Source: Paludibacter sp. (lineage in GTDB: Bacteria; Bacteroidota; Bacteroidia; Bacteroidales; Paludibacteraceae). From it: a stretch of DNA of 64,000 nucleotides. The DNA lies in contig JAQTUE010000025.1 in the NCBI GenBank assembly GCA_028710415.1, positions 35,851 to 99,850 on the forward strand, read 5' to 3'. Below, in pieces: positions 1-10,260 of this stretch. The notes under the pieces are model-generated. The model worked only from the letters and a program-made list of their open reading frames with translations. It did no database searches and was not told the origin of the DNA. Numbering within the stretch: position 1 is the stretch's first letter; each line of letters starts with the position of its first letter. A program made the position numbers and the translations under genes.

Positions 1-1152
1 CATGTGACCATAAGATGCTGTTTCTTTATAGATTGGATTACGAAGTTTTAGACGGTCCTCAATGGCTTTTGGGCGCATGTCGAACAGTTTTTCAATCTTC
101 GTGGCGATATCACCATCACTAAGTTTTACTTGTGCTGTACCGTATGTGTTTACATACAGGTTCATAGGTTTTGCAACACCAATGGCATAAGCAACCTGTA
201 CCAGTACTTCGTTGGCAAGGCCGGCAGCCACAATGTTTTTGGCAATGTGACGGGCTGCATAAGCTGCCGAACGGTCTACTTTCGAAGGATCTTTCCCTGA
301 AAAAGCACCACCGCCGTGAGCACCTTTGCCACCATAAGTGTCAACTATTATCTTACGTCCTGTTAATCCTGTATCTCCATGAGGTCCTCCGATGACGAAT
401 TTTCCGGTTGGATTTACGTGTAATACAAAATCATCCTTGATAAGCTGTGCAAATTGTTCGTCCAAAGCTTTAACACGTAGAATCAATATAGTCCTGACAT
501 CTTCTTTAATGATAGCCAGCATTTCTTCGTCGTTTGCAGCAGTAGGTTTTGCATTATGTGCCGGGTGAACCATATCGTCATGTTGAGTAGATACAACAAT
601 CGTATGAACCTTTACGGGCTGGTTGTTGTCATCGTACTCAATGGTAACCTGTGATTTTGAATCGGGACGCAGGTAAGTCATTTGAGTGCCTTCCTTGCGG
701 ATAGCAGCCAGTTCCTGTACCAATGCGTGTGAAAGGTCTAATGCCATTGGCATTAGGTTTTTAGTCTCATTACAGGCATACCCAAACATCATTCCCTGGT
801 CGCCGGCACCTTGTTCCATGGGCTCTGCACGTTCAACTCCCTGGTTGATATCAGCCGATTGCTCATGGATTGAAGAGAAGATACCACAGGCATCACCGCT
901 AAACATCAATTCGCCTTTGGTATAGCCGATTTCGTTAATTACTTCACGGGCCACCGATTGTACATCGACATAGGCTGACGTTTTTACTTCACCTGCCAAA
1001 ACAACCTGGCCGGTGGTTACTAATGTTTCGCAAGCTACTTTTGAGTTTGCATCCTGTGCCAGGAAGTTATCCAGTAAGGCATCGGAGATTTGATCGGCTA
1101 CTTTGTCAGGATGACCTTCTGAAACCGATTCAGATGAAAATAAATATCCCAT
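1..1152 (-). CDS. metK: S-adenosylmethionine synthase (C-terminus cut by the window edge)
   Basis: Minus-strand translation [34 protein letters not shown]...[12 protein letters not shown]...[22 protein letters not shown] is typical MetK. Partial ORF, absent from the supplied track. Confidence 0.97.
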   Translation of the reverse strand, partial: MGYLFSSESVSEGHPDKVADQISDALLDNFLAQDANSKVACETLVTTGQVVLAGEVKTSAYVDVQSVAREVINEIGYTKGELMFSGDACGIFSSIHEQSADINQGVERAEPMEQGAGDQGMMFGYACNETKNLMPMALDLSHALVQELAAIRKEGTQMTYLRPDSKSQVTIEYDDNNQPVKVHTIVVSTQHDDMVHPAHNAKPTAANDEEMLAIIKEDVRTILILRVKALDEQFAQLIKDDFVLHVNPTGKFVIGGPHGDTGLTGRKIIVDTYGGKGAHGGGAFSGKDPSKVDRSAAYAARHIAKNIVAAGLANEVLVQVAYAIGVAKPMNLYVNTYGTAQVKLSDGDIATKIEKLFDMRPKAIEDRLKLRNPIYKETASYGHM

Positions 1153-1313
1153 AATGTTTTTAATTTACAATTCTACAATTTACAAATTCCAATTGCCTTG
1201 ATGCGCAAATTGAATCAGTCAATGTAAAACTAATTTACATGAATTTATAATTAACAATTGAATGTAAATACGTGGCAGGGATAGTAAGAGGACTTTGAAT
1301 TGGGCAGAAAAGA

Positions 1314-1368
1314 GGTTGCGATTTAGCATTTTTTTCTGTGGTTGCAAGCAGTCCAAATCTCTCCACAT
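1314..1368 (-). ncRNA. SAM-II-like riboswitch leader of metK (candidate)
   Basis: Minus strand TGTGGAGAGATTTGGACTGCTTGCAACCACAGAAAAAAATGCTAAATCGCAACC. P1 TGTGG/CCACA, GATTTG...CTTGCAACCAC...GCTAAA core resembles SAM-II. Lies just 3' of a promoter and upstream of metK. Confidence 0.6.
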
Positions 1369-1379
1369 TTATTACGTCA

Positions 1380-1411
1380 CAAAAGTACAGAAACTATTTT
1401 AATTGGCAAAA
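1380..1411 (-). promoter_or_regulatory. Bacteroidota sigma-ABfr-type promoter for metK
   Basis: Minus strand TTTTG-N19-TACTTTTG, matching TTTG-N19-21-TAnnTTTG. Confidence 0.55.
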
Positions 1412-1500
1412 TATATTTTTTTGATAAAGCAGTGACAGGCCACTGTCTGTCACTGCCATCATTCTAATAATACCTTCTTTAATAAGGATATTAATCAGGT

Positions 1501-1935
1501 TTAAGCATTTGCCATCATTTGAGAAGTTTGCCTGATACCTGTTTTTAAGTAGGCTTTCATGGGAGTCCAGTAAAATTGTTTCCAGCCATGTTTCAGACTT
1601 TCCACATTATTTTCCGGTACCCCGTGTTGTGTGAAAGTAAGTTGAGTTTTATCACCTTCCTGTTTAAAATGGAATGTGCAGATGGAGTAATGGTCTTCCG
1701 GCCACCCTTCTTCCTTGAAATTCCAGGCTTGTACTATTTTTTCACCTTCAATCAATTCAATATTATAGCCGTGGCAATAACCATCAAATACATCAAATTT
1801 ACCTTTTACTTTTTTACTCATAATGACTTTAGATCCTGTAAAAGCCGAATGTTTCTTTTGCTCCATGATCAAATCGTATACTTTCTGGGCAGGGGCATCA
1901 AATGTCACTGTTTGTCTGATTGATTTCGTTTCCAT
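1501..1935 (-). CDS. SRPBCC/AHSA1-like domain protein
   Basis: 144 aa ORF; TFDAPAQKVYDLIMEQKKHSAFTGSKVIMSKKVKGKFDVFDGY...IVQAWNFKEEGWPEDHYS is AHSA1-like. Confidence 0.85.
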   Translation of the reverse strand: METKSIRQTVTFDAPAQKVYDLIMEQKKHSAFTGSKVIMSKKVKGKFDVFDGYCHGYNIELIEGEKIVQAWNFKEEGWPEDHYSICTFHFKQEGDKTQLTFTQHGVPENNVESLKHGWKQFYWTPMKAYLKTGIRQTSQMMANA

Positions 1936-2078
1936 TGTTTGCTTGATTTAAAATTATTTTTCACTTAAATAATAAAACAATACCATCCCACTTTTAAAAT
2001 GTATTTTGTTGAATAATTCAGATATCCGGCTAAATCCATTTTTATTTAAATCCTCCGGATCATTATATCCTGAAGAGT

Positions 2079-2471
2079 TTAAGTAGAAACGGTCGTTTTT
2101 GGATACTCAAAATTAGTAGTTATTTCCTTTGTTTTAATAGGCCGTACTTCAATCCTGACTGTGGTTCCGTATTCAAACTCCGGATTCCCTTTTGCAATGG
2201 AGATGGCTTCCTCCATGTTTTTTGCCAGGATATGGTAATAACCTACCTGTACTTCTTTCTTTTCGTTGAATGGCTCTTCTTTCCAACTGCCACTTTTCCC
2301 AGAAATGATGATTCCTTCGCGTACCAGTGGTTGTGCTGAAATTAATTTTTCCTGTTTCTGAAGGTTCAGGATATACACCTCGCATTTTTTCAGAAATTCA
2401 TGAAATCTGGACTCCGTCAGATCATCATGATGATTGACCCTGTCGTGGATTAGTAACATATACTCTTTCAT
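2079..2471 (-). CDS. YCII-related domain protein
   Basis: MKEYMLLIHDRVNHHDDLTESRFHEFLKKCEVYI...GYYHILAKNMEEAISIAKGNPEFEYGTTVRIEVRPI; start moved to the internal Met. Confidence 0.75.
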   Translation of the reverse strand: MKEYMLLIHDRVNHHDDLTESRFHEFLKKCEVYILNLQKQEKLISAQPLVREGIIISGKSGSWKEEPFNEKKEVQVGYYHILAKNMEEAISIAKGNPEFEYGTTVRIEVRPIKTKEITTNFEYPKTTVST

Positions 2472-2703
2472 AATTCTATTCTTTTTTAAGTTTAGATAAA
2501 AGTATTTATTCCAGGTATGCCATTGAGAACATAAAAACAAGATTCAAAATGAAATGTTTTTTAAATACATATAGTTTAAGTTATTGAACGATATAGTTGA
2601 CACAATAAACAGAAGTAATACAAAGAATTTAATGAGCTGTTTTGCGGTCCGGGCCTCGACCTCAAACCTTTTAAAGAGTGCATTTTATCCGATTGATGAA
2701 TGC

Positions 2704-3519
2704 TTATTTCAATCCCAATTCCTTGAAAAACTTCTTCATGTCGTTCCACGAATTCATATCCGCAGTTTTATTATATTCAATTGGCATATTGAATTTTTTG
2801 CCATTCTCGGTAGACATTGGATTGGTGAATGCATGCGTTGCATTCGGATAGGCAATAAAAGTATACTGAGCGCCTATCGAATCCATTTGGTGCTTAAACA
2901 TAGCCACGTCATCCTGGCTAATAAATTTATCACCGCCTCCATGGCACACCAGGATTTTGGCTTTCAATAAGTCCTTATTTGCCGGCACTCCTTTCAGCCC
3001 GCCGTGGAAACTTACCACGCCTTTAAAGTCCGTCCCCATTTTGGCAGCATTCAATACCACCGAGCCTCCAAAACAATATCCGATCGCTAAAATATTTTTA
3101 GGATCAGTTTGTTTGAATTCTTTTATTTTATCCACAGCAGCATCAACGAGTGTCTTTGAAAGCTTGGGGTTGCTGTAGAAAGCAGCTGTGTAAGCCTGTG
3201 CTTCTGTTGGATTAGTTGCCACCTTGCCATTGCCAAACATGTCAACTGCCAATGCGATGTATCCAAGCTTTGCCAGTTGGGTTGCCCGCATTTTAGGATA
3301 TGCGTTCAATCCCCACCATTCGTGCACCACCAATACAGCCGGACGTTTTCCTTTCAGGTTTTCATCATAAGCCACAAAACCCTTGTAAACAGTCCCGTCA
3401 ACCGTATACGATATGTTTTCTTCCTTAATCTTCGGACCTTTGGTTTTATCTCCAAAACTCGTATTAATTGCAGCCATAATTATCAGGATTAAATAGGGTA
3501 TGAAATTTCTGGTTTTCAT
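2704..3519 (-). CDS. Dienelactone hydrolase family protein, exported
   Basis: Signal peptide then PAVLVVHEWWGLN...ILAIGYCFGGSVVLNAA...ILVCHGGGDKFI...NATHAFTNP. Confidence 0.9.
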   Translation of the reverse strand: MKTRNFIPYLILIIMAAINTSFGDKTKGPKIKEENISYTVDGTVYKGFVAYDENLKGKRPAVLVVHEWWGLNAYPKMRATQLAKLGYIALAVDMFGNGKVATNPTEAQAYTAAFYSNPKLSKTLVDAAVDKIKEFKQTDPKNILAIGYCFGGSVVLNAAKMGTDFKGVVSFHGGLKGVPANKDLLKAKILVCHGGGDKFISQDDVAMFKHQMDSIGAQYTFIAYPNATHAFTNPMSTENGKKFNMPIEYNKTADMNSWNDMKKFFKELGLK

Positions 3520-3753
3520 TGTCTTGAGTGTTTTAAAATGAATACTAGTGAATTTCTATCCTAACAAAAAGGACACTGAAAAGTTCATTAGCGGACAGTT
3601 GGCGTTCTTCCATTTAATCCGGTTTTGTATTTTTACATCCTGTCTTGTCCGTATATTCAAATGCCAAAATTTATCCTTAGACTTGGAAATAAAAGGCTCC
3701 GGAATTAATTTGAATACTGTTGAATTTTCGTCTTTACTTTGTCTAAGTTTAAA

Positions 3754-3872
3754 GGGGGTTCAGTTAGGGTTTCGTTAGGGTTTCGTTAGGGTTCAGTTAG
3801 GGTAAGGATAGGTAAACCTCACTGAACCCTCACTGAACCCCCTCTCAACCCTCTTTGAACAGTCTCTGTACA
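3754..3872. repeat. 11-bp word array, inverted arms
   Basis: GGTTTCGTTAG-type 11-mers on the left, CCTCACTGAAC 11-mers on the right (GGGTTCAGT versus ACTGAACCC). Confidence 0.85.
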
Positions 3873-3973
3873 GTGACTGAGTAATGAATTTGTCACGAAT
3901 TTTACAAACAAGAAACTGTTGCAGAATACAGTTGATTTCATTAATTTATAGAATTTTAAACTAAGAAGAAAAA

Positions 3974-4012
3974 AACAGAGGTTGAATTTCATAGTGAAAT
4001 TCAACCTCTGTT
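3974..4012 (-). terminator. Strong hairpin terminator downstream of the nitroreductase genes
   Basis: 18-bp arms AACAGAGGTTGAATTTCA-TAG-TGAAATTCAACCTCTGTT, followed on the minus strand by a T-rich tract. Confidence 0.85.
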
Positions 4013-4153
4013 CTATTTATACTATTCAGGGATTAACCTCTGATATTATTCAACGATTTCGAATAATACTAATTTGCTTATAATCATTTGTTTTAGTCCT
4101 GGACAAGTATGTTATCTGTTGTTATATCATTAAATACTACCCACTGGAAGTCC

Positions 4154-4789
4154 TCAGGCAATCTCAGTTACAAACTTTTCTTTTGGATTACGAACTTTTT
4201 TCAGGTTAACCAGCCAGTCATTGGCTTCATCGCGATAACCAATGGGCAACAGGGTGACACTTTTTAATCCTTTTTCCTTCAGATGGAGCAATTCATCCAC
4301 TTCTTCGTTAATAAATCCTTCCATTGGGGTGCTATCCACTTTCAGGCTTGCTGCTTCAGCCATGGCAAAAGCGAAGGCGATATAAGCCTGCCGTGCGGTA
4401 TGGGCGGAATTCACTTCTGCCGGCCTGTCCAGGTACATGCTTTTTAGCCTGTCTGTATATGCCTGATAGCGATCGGCAGGTTGTTCCCTGCCAGTCGTAG
4501 TAAGGGCATAAATCTGGTCAATACGTTCGGCAGTGTAGTTGTCCCAGGCGGCAAATACCAATAAATGGGAGCAGTCAGCCACAATTTCCTGACCATGGGC
4601 ACTGGTAACAATTTTGTTTTTCAGTTCCTGGTTGGTAATGACAAATACTTCGAAAGGCTGTAACCCTGATGAAGTGGGTGCCAGGCGTGTTGCTTCCACA
4701 ATTTTATCTACCAGCTCCTGATCTACTTTTTTAGAAGGATCATATTTTTTAGTGGCATAACGCCATTTAAGTGCATCTAATATCTCCAT
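4154..4789 (-). CDS. Nitroreductase family NAD(P)H oxidoreductase
   Basis: MEILDALKWRYATKKYDPSKKV...EATRLAPTSSGLQPFEVFVI; nitroreductase fold motifs. Confidence 0.9.
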   Translation of the reverse strand: MEILDALKWRYATKKYDPSKKVDQELVDKIVEATRLAPTSSGLQPFEVFVITNQELKNKIVTSAHGQEIVADCSHLLVFAAWDNYTAERIDQIYALTTTGREQPADRYQAYTDRLKSMYLDRPAEVNSAHTARQAYIAFAFAMAEAASLKVDSTPMEGFINEEVDELLHLKEKGLKSVTLLPIGYRDEANDWLVNLKKVRNPKEKFVTEIA

Positions 4790-4929
4790 TATTTAATTTT
4801 TATGATTGTGTTGGATTCAGAACCCTGAATGTAACAGTTGAATTTGTATGTTCTTTAAAAGTAACCCGAAAGATGGTTGACCTCTGGAGGGTATTCTCAT
4901 TCCCAGTAACTGGGAGGCCCGATGGTTGA

Positions 4930-5556
4930 TTATTTGAATTCGAACAAGGCACTTTTGCTTTTTCGTACTTTAGCAGCATGAACCAGATTGTCGTTTGATT
5001 CATCACGATAACCAAGGGTTAGTATTGTTGTAGATCCCAGGTTTTGTTCTGCCAGTCCAAGTACTTTATCCAAAGCTTCGGTGCTGAATCCCTCCATAGG
5101 AGTTGCATCCACATCTTCATTCGTTGCAGCAACGATTCCAACGCCGAAAGCAATATAGGCCTGGCGTGCAGTCCATACAAAGTTTTGTTCGGGAGTTCCT
5201 GCAACAATGCCATCAAATGCAGCACGGAATCCGGCCAATGCATCAACCGGTATGTCCCTGGTTGTAGCAATCAGATTCATGTAATCATTCACTTGTTCAG
5301 CGCTTATATTTTTACTAGCTGCAAATACCAGTACATGCGATGCTTCCTTAATCTGAGGTTGCTGGCATGCTTCGTTGAAAATTCGTTCTTTTAATGCCGG
5401 GTCTTCCACCACAATTACCTTAAAAGCCTGCAATCCGAAGGAAGTTGGTGCCAGTCGTATGGCTTCCAGTATTCTGTCTATTTTTTCCTGTGGAACTTTG
5501 GTTCCGTTCATTCTTTTGGTGGCATACCGCCAGTTGAGTTTGTCTATTAAAGTCAT
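4930..5556 (-). CDS. Nitroreductase family protein, paralog of 4154..4789
   Basis: MTLIDKLNWRYATKRMNGTKVPQEKIDRILEAIRLAPTSFGLQAFKVIVVED. Confidence 0.9.
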   Translation of the reverse strand: MTLIDKLNWRYATKRMNGTKVPQEKIDRILEAIRLAPTSFGLQAFKVIVVEDPALKERIFNEACQQPQIKEASHVLVFAASKNISAEQVNDYMNLIATTRDIPVDALAGFRAAFDGIVAGTPEQNFVWTARQAYIAFGVGIVAATNEDVDATPMEGFSTEALDKVLGLAEQNLGSTTILTLGYRDESNDNLVHAAKVRKSKSALFEFK

Positions 5557-5607
5557 AATTTTGTATTTTTTGTCTGTTTATTATTTACGTTTCTGGTATA
5601 ACAATCA

Positions 5608-5627
5608 TAAATGAATGATTGTTCATT
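5608..5627. promoter_or_regulatory. Predicted TetR operator upstream of a nitroreductase
   Basis: TAAATGAATGATTGTTCATT is the exact reverse complement of 6232..6251. Confidence 0.75.
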
Positions 5628-5646
5628 ATAGATTTAATATTTTGAT

Positions 5647-6219
5647 TTATATACTGACTGCTTTCCATGATGCTTCAAAGATCTGGATTAACTCGTTGGT
5701 TGAAAGGGTAGCTCCCAGTGATTTCGATTTCTTGACCATTTGGCTGATCGGAGCAAAAAGCAGGCTGTATATAATGTCGTTGTGTAATGGTTGAATGAGC
5801 TTTGCTGCTTTTGATTGTTCAAAGAGATTCTCGAAAGCAGGGCAGTAATCATGATTGTTCTCCTTCTCTATGTGGCCGATCAGCGGACAGTTCGAGAAAT
5901 TTTCAAGGAAGTTGTATTCTTCCATGTTCTCAATAATGTATTGGTAATGATTGAGCCAAATGGTACGGAAAGTGCCTTTTGAGGGAGACAAGTCACTGTC
6001 TTCCCGAAAATACGAATGGCCCATCCTGGCTTTAAGGTGGATGAATAGTTTCTTGATCATATCATCTTTATTCTCAAAATAAAGATAGATGGTAGCTGCC
6101 GAAACATCAGCTTCTTTCGCTATTTTCGACATAGAACTACCTTGAAAACCATCGTTGTTCACAACTTTGATGGCTGCCCGGTAGATTCTGGTTACTTTGT
6201 CTTCATCTTTGATTCTCAT
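5647..6219 (-). CDS. TetR/AcrR family regulator
   Basis: MRIKDEDKVTRIYRAAIKVVNNDGFQGSSMSKIAKEADVSAATIYLYFENKDDMIKKLF; start set at the internal Met. Confidence 0.92.
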   Translation of the reverse strand: MRIKDEDKVTRIYRAAIKVVNNDGFQGSSMSKIAKEADVSAATIYLYFENKDDMIKKLFIHLKARMGHSYFREDSDLSPSKGTFRTIWLNHYQYIIENMEEYNFLENFSNCPLIGHIEKENNHDYCPAFENLFEQSKAAKLIQPLHNDIIYSLLFAPISQMVKKSKSLGATLSTNELIQIFEASWKAVSI

Positions 6220-6231
6220 GGTGCAAAGATA

Positions 6232-6251
6232 AATGAACAATCATTCATTTA
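6232..6251. promoter_or_regulatory. Predicted TetR operator upstream of its own gene
   Basis: AATGAACAATCATTCATTTA, same 20-mer as 5608..5627 inverted; adjoins a minus-strand TATCTTTG -7 box. Confidence 0.75.
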
Positions 6252-6467
6252 ATCTATGATTTATGTTAAATGTTTCATTCAGAAAAGCTATAGCTTTATA
6301 GTTTTAATCTATTTGACTAATTTTACAGAATATATTTATGAAAACAGATAATTCTGTTAATCTTATATCCAGTGGAAATAAGTTGAAAAGTATTGGAACA
6401 AACAGCATAATTAATAACTATAACTTTACTCTACAAATAGTATTGAAAAGTTTCTTATCATTGATAT

Positions 6468-7643
6468 ATGGAAAAGACATGGCGGTGGTTTGGCAAAAAG
6501 GATCCCATCACGCTCGATATGCTTCGGCAAATTGGAGTGGAAGGAATTGTAACGGCTTTACATGATGTGCCAAACGGAGAAATATGGACTTTTGATGCCA
6601 TTTTTGAGTTGAAAACTTATATCGGGAGTTTTGGCTTGCGTTGGTCGGTAGTCGAAAGTTTGCCGGTATCGGAAAGTATAAAATATGCAGGAGCAGATAG
6701 AGATATTTTGATTGATAATTATAAAGTCAGTCTATCAAATCTGGGGAAAGCCGGCATTAAAACTGTTTGTTACAATTTCATGCCGGTAATCGACTGGATC
6801 CGTACCGATTTGGATTATAAATTGCCTGATGGTACATCCACGCTTTATTTTGATAAAGTCCGTTTTGCTTATTTTGATTGCTATATTTTAAATCGGGCTG
6901 GGGCTGCAAATGATTACTCTACCGATGAAATGAAGCAGGTGAATGAACTGAATAAAACGATAACAGAGGATGAAAAAGCAGAACTGATTAATACCATTAT
7001 CGTAAAGACACAGGGCTTTGTAAACGAAAACTTTAAAGGCAATGTGCAAAAACCGGTGGAATTGTTCAATCAATTGCTGGCTCTTTACAAAGGGATAGAC
7101 AAAAATCAATTGCGGGAGAACCTGAAGTATTTTCTTACATGCGTTATCCCTACAGCCGAGCAATATGGAATGAAACTTTGCATTCACCCTGATGATCCTC
7201 CATTCCCGGTGTTGGGATTGCCGCGTATTGTGGGTAATACGGAAGATATTGAATGGATACTGAACGCAGTAAAGAGCAACAGCAATGGCTTGACTTTTTG
7301 TGCCGGGTCATTAAGTTCCGGATTGCACAATGATGTTCCGGCAATGGCAAAACAATTTGCTGCACGGACACATTTTGTCCATTTACGAAGTACAGAAGTG
7401 TACGAAAATGGCAATTTTATGGAAGCATCGCATCTCGAAGGACGTGGTCATTTGGTGGAGTTGGTTCGTATTTTCGAAAAGGAAAAGCCAGGTTTGCCAA
7501 TGCGGGTCGATCATGGAAAACTGATGCTGGGTGATGGGAATACCAAACACAATCCGGGTTATTCATTTTTGGGTAGGATGTTTGCCCTTGCTCAGGTGTC
7601 GGGCATACTGGCTGCGGTAGAACACGAAGGAAGTTTGAAGTAA
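6468..7643 (+). CDS. uxuA: Mannonate dehydratase
   Basis: MEKTWRWFGKKDPITLDMLRQIGVEGIVTALHDVPNGEIW...CIHPDDPPFPVLGLPRIV...LTFCAGSLSSG. Confidence 0.96.
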   Translation: MEKTWRWFGKKDPITLDMLRQIGVEGIVTALHDVPNGEIWTFDAIFELKTYIGSFGLRWSVVESLPVSESIKYAGADRDILIDNYKVSLSNLGKAGIKTVCYNFMPVIDWIRTDLDYKLPDGTSTLYFDKVRFAYFDCYILNRAGAANDYSTDEMKQVNELNKTITEDEKAELINTIIVKTQGFVNENFKGNVQKPVELFNQLLALYKGIDKNQLRENLKYFLTCVIPTAEQYGMKLCIHPDDPPFPVLGLPRIVGNTEDIEWILNAVKSNSNGLTFCAGSLSSGLHNDVPAMAKQFAARTHFVHLRSTEVYENGNFMEASHLEGRGHLVELVRIFEKEKPGLPMRVDHGKLMLGDGNTKHNPGYSFLGRMFALAQVSGILAAVEHEGSLK

Positions 7644-7691
7644 AGATAAGCATGAAAGTTCTGAATCAGGACTAAAAAATAAAACAAAACA

Positions 7692-8507
7692 ATGAACGAA
7701 TTATTTAGTATTGAAGGGAAAGTAGCTATTATTACCGGTGCCTGCGGTGTGCTGGGAGGCAGTGTAGCACAAAGTTTTGTAAAAGCCGGTGCCAGGGTGG
7801 TGGCCATTGGTACAAAGCAGGAGAAACTGGATGCCAAAGTGAAGGAACTGTCCGATTTGGGTGGAGAAGTTATTGGTTTTATTGGCGATGTCCTCGATAT
7901 ACCAAGCTTAGAGAAAATAGCAACTGCAGTTGTTGCAAAATGGGGAAGGATAGATGTTTTATTGAACATTGCAGGTGGAAATATCCCGGGAGCTACGTTG
8001 ATGCCTGATCAAAGCTTTTTTGATATGGATATTTCAAAGTGGGATAAAGTCACCAATCTGAACATGAACGGTACAGTGTATCCAAGTTATGTGTTTGGGA
8101 AGGTAATGGCAGGACAAAAAGCAGGCAGTATTATCAATATATCTTCAATGGCAGCCATGCAGGCCATGACACGTGTGCCGGGTTATTCAGCAGCAAAGGC
8201 TGCAGTAGGGAATTTTACACAATGGCTGGCCATGGAGATGGCTATGAAGTATGGTGATGGCATCCGAGTAAATGCAATTGCACCCGGTTTTTTTATCGGA
8301 GAACAAAACCGGGCAGTACTTATTAATCCTGATGGCTCACTTACCGACAGAAGCCTTAAAGTAATGGCCAATACCCCGATGAAGCGTTTTGGTGATATCA
8401 ACGAACTTAACGGAGCTGTACAGTTTCTGTGTTCCGAAGCAGCATCGTTCATTACAGGGGTTGTTTTGCCCGTAGATGGTGGTTTCAGTACATTTAGCGG
8501 TGTTTAA
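7692..8507 (+). CDS. SDR family oxidoreductase, probably D-mannonate/fructuronate oxidoreductase
   Basis: AIITGACGVLGGSVAQSF, NIAGG, YSAAKAAVGNFTQWLA; directly follows uxuA. Confidence 0.88.
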   Translation: MNELFSIEGKVAIITGACGVLGGSVAQSFVKAGARVVAIGTKQEKLDAKVKELSDLGGEVIGFIGDVLDIPSLEKIATAVVAKWGRIDVLLNIAGGNIPGATLMPDQSFFDMDISKWDKVTNLNMNGTVYPSYVFGKVMAGQKAGSIINISSMAAMQAMTRVPGYSAAKAAVGNFTQWLAMEMAMKYGDGIRVNAIAPGFFIGEQNRAVLINPDGSLTDRSLKVMANTPMKRFGDINELNGAVQFLCSEAASFITGVVLPVDGGFSTFSGV

Positions 8508-8780
8508 ATCATTGATGTTTTACCCAAAGATAAACAAATATACCTGGTTGTAGCTAACAATAAAGTGTCTGTAACGCCAGTCGGGTCAATTGTGCTTGAT
8601 AATAAATACATTAGAATAAAAACATAAATGAGATCGGAGATTATCCGGTCTCGTTTGTTTTCAGGCATTTACAATAAGATTAATTATGTATCATCAGCCA
8701 GGAAATTCATTTGCCCGATTGCCGTATTTTTTTTACCTTTGCACTCTCAATTTCAAAAACAACAAATCAATCAGAACAAT

Positions 8781-10100
8781 ATGTTTGAATCTCTAAGTGA
8801 AAGACTGGAAAGGTCGTTTAAGATCCTGAAAGGGGAAGGTAAAATTACCGAGATTAATGTGGCCGAAACGCTGAAAGACGTTCGTAAAGCCTTGTTGGAT
8901 GCTGATGTTAACTATAAAATAGCCAAATCGTTTACCGAGACCGTAAAGGAAAAAGCCATTGGACAGAATGTACTTACCTCACTGAAACCAAATCAGTTGA
9001 TGGTGAAAATTGTACACGATGAACTGGCTGAACTTATGGGCGGCCAGAGTGTGGATATAAACCTGAAAGGCTCCCCGACCGTTATATTAATGTCGGGATT
9101 GCAAGGTTCGGGTAAAACTACTTTCTCAGGAAAGCTGGCAAACCTGCTTAAAACCAAACGTGGTAAAAACCCGCTGTTGGTAGCCTGTGATGTCTATCGT
9201 CCGGCTGCTATTGAGCAATTGAAAGTCCTGGGAGAACAACTTCAGATACCGGTCTATTCGGATTTAGAAAGTAAAAGTCCAGTTGCCATTGCCGAAGCAG
9301 CCATAAAATATGCTAAACTTCATGGGAATGATGTTGTCATTGTAGATACTGCCGGACGTCTGGCGGTAGATGAAATGATGATGAATGAGATTGCAGCAAT
9401 CAAAAAAGCCTTGCAGCCTCAGGAAATCCTGTTTGTGGTAGATGCCATGACCGGACAGGATGCCGTAAATACTGCCAAGGAATTCAACGACAGGCTTAAC
9501 TTCGATGGGGTAATCCTTACGAAGCTGGATGGTGATACCCGTGGTGGAGCAGCTTTATCCATTCGCTCTGTGGTCAACAAGCCGATTAAGTTTGTTGGTA
9601 CAGGTGAAAAAATGGATGCGCTGGACGTGTTCTATCCCGAACGTATGGCCGATCGTATATTAGGAATGGGTGATATCGTTTCGTTGGTGGAACGTGCCCA
9701 GGAACAATATGATGAAGAAGATGCACGCAGGTTACAGAAAAGAATTGCCAAGAATCAATTTGATTTTAATGACTTTATCTCCCAAATCCAACAAATCAAG
9801 AAGATGGGTAATATCAAGGACCTGGCTGCTATGATACCCGGAATGGGCAAAGCATTGAAAGATGTGGAAGTGGGTGACGATGCCTTTAAAGGAATTGAAT
9901 CCATTATCCACTCCATGACACCTCACGAACGTGAAAATCCTTCATTGCTGAATGGCAGCCGTAAGATACGTATTGCAAAAGGCAGTGGAACCACGATTGT
10001 TGATGTGAACAGGTTGCTCAAACAGTTTGAACAAACCAGCAAGATGATGAAAATGGCAACTGTAAGCCAGGGAAAACTTAAAATTGGCAAGAGAAGATAA
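8781..10100 (+). CDS. ffh: Signal recognition particle GTPase
   Basis: [24 protein letters not shown]...[15 protein letters not shown]...VDTAGRL...[14 protein letters not shown]; start moved from the track's 8628. Confidence 0.97.
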   Translation: MFESLSERLERSFKILKGEGKITEINVAETLKDVRKALLDADVNYKIAKSFTETVKEKAIGQNVLTSLKPNQLMVKIVHDELAELMGGQSVDINLKGSPTVILMSGLQGSGKTTFSGKLANLLKTKRGKNPLLVACDVYRPAAIEQLKVLGEQLQIPVYSDLESKSPVAIAEAAIKYAKLHGNDVVIVDTAGRLAVDEMMMNEIAAIKKALQPQEILFVVDAMTGQDAVNTAKEFNDRLNFDGVILTKLDGDTRGGAALSIRSVVNKPIKFVGTGEKMDALDVFYPERMADRILGMGDIVSLVERAQEQYDEEDARRLQKRIAKNQFDFNDFISQIQQIKKMGNIKDLAAMIPGMGKALKDVEVGDDAFKGIESIIHSMTPHERENPSLLNGSRKIRIAKGSGTTIVDVNRLLKQFEQTSKMMKMATVSQGKLKIGKRR

Positions 10101-10150
10101 GACATTTACAATTTTGTCATTTACCTTTTACAATTTATCTGATAACAGTA

Positions 10151-10255
10151 ACGTCAAACGTCAAACGCCGAACGCCGAACACGGAACACGGAACACTGAA
10201 CACGAAACGTCAAACCTTTCAAACCTTTCAAACTTTACGAACCTTTCAAACAACA
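10151..10255. repeat. Heptamer word array (ACGTCAA/ACGCCGA/ACACGGA) then 9-mers, upstream of folD
   Basis: Read as acgtcaa acgtcaa acgccga acgccga acacgga acacgga acactga acacgaa acgtcaa, then (cctttcaaa)n. Confidence 0.9.
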
Positions 10256-10260
10256 AACTC

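Noticed and set aside
171-925. Plus-strand ORFs at 171..395 and 686..925
   Set aside because: Antisense to the clearly coding metK frame.
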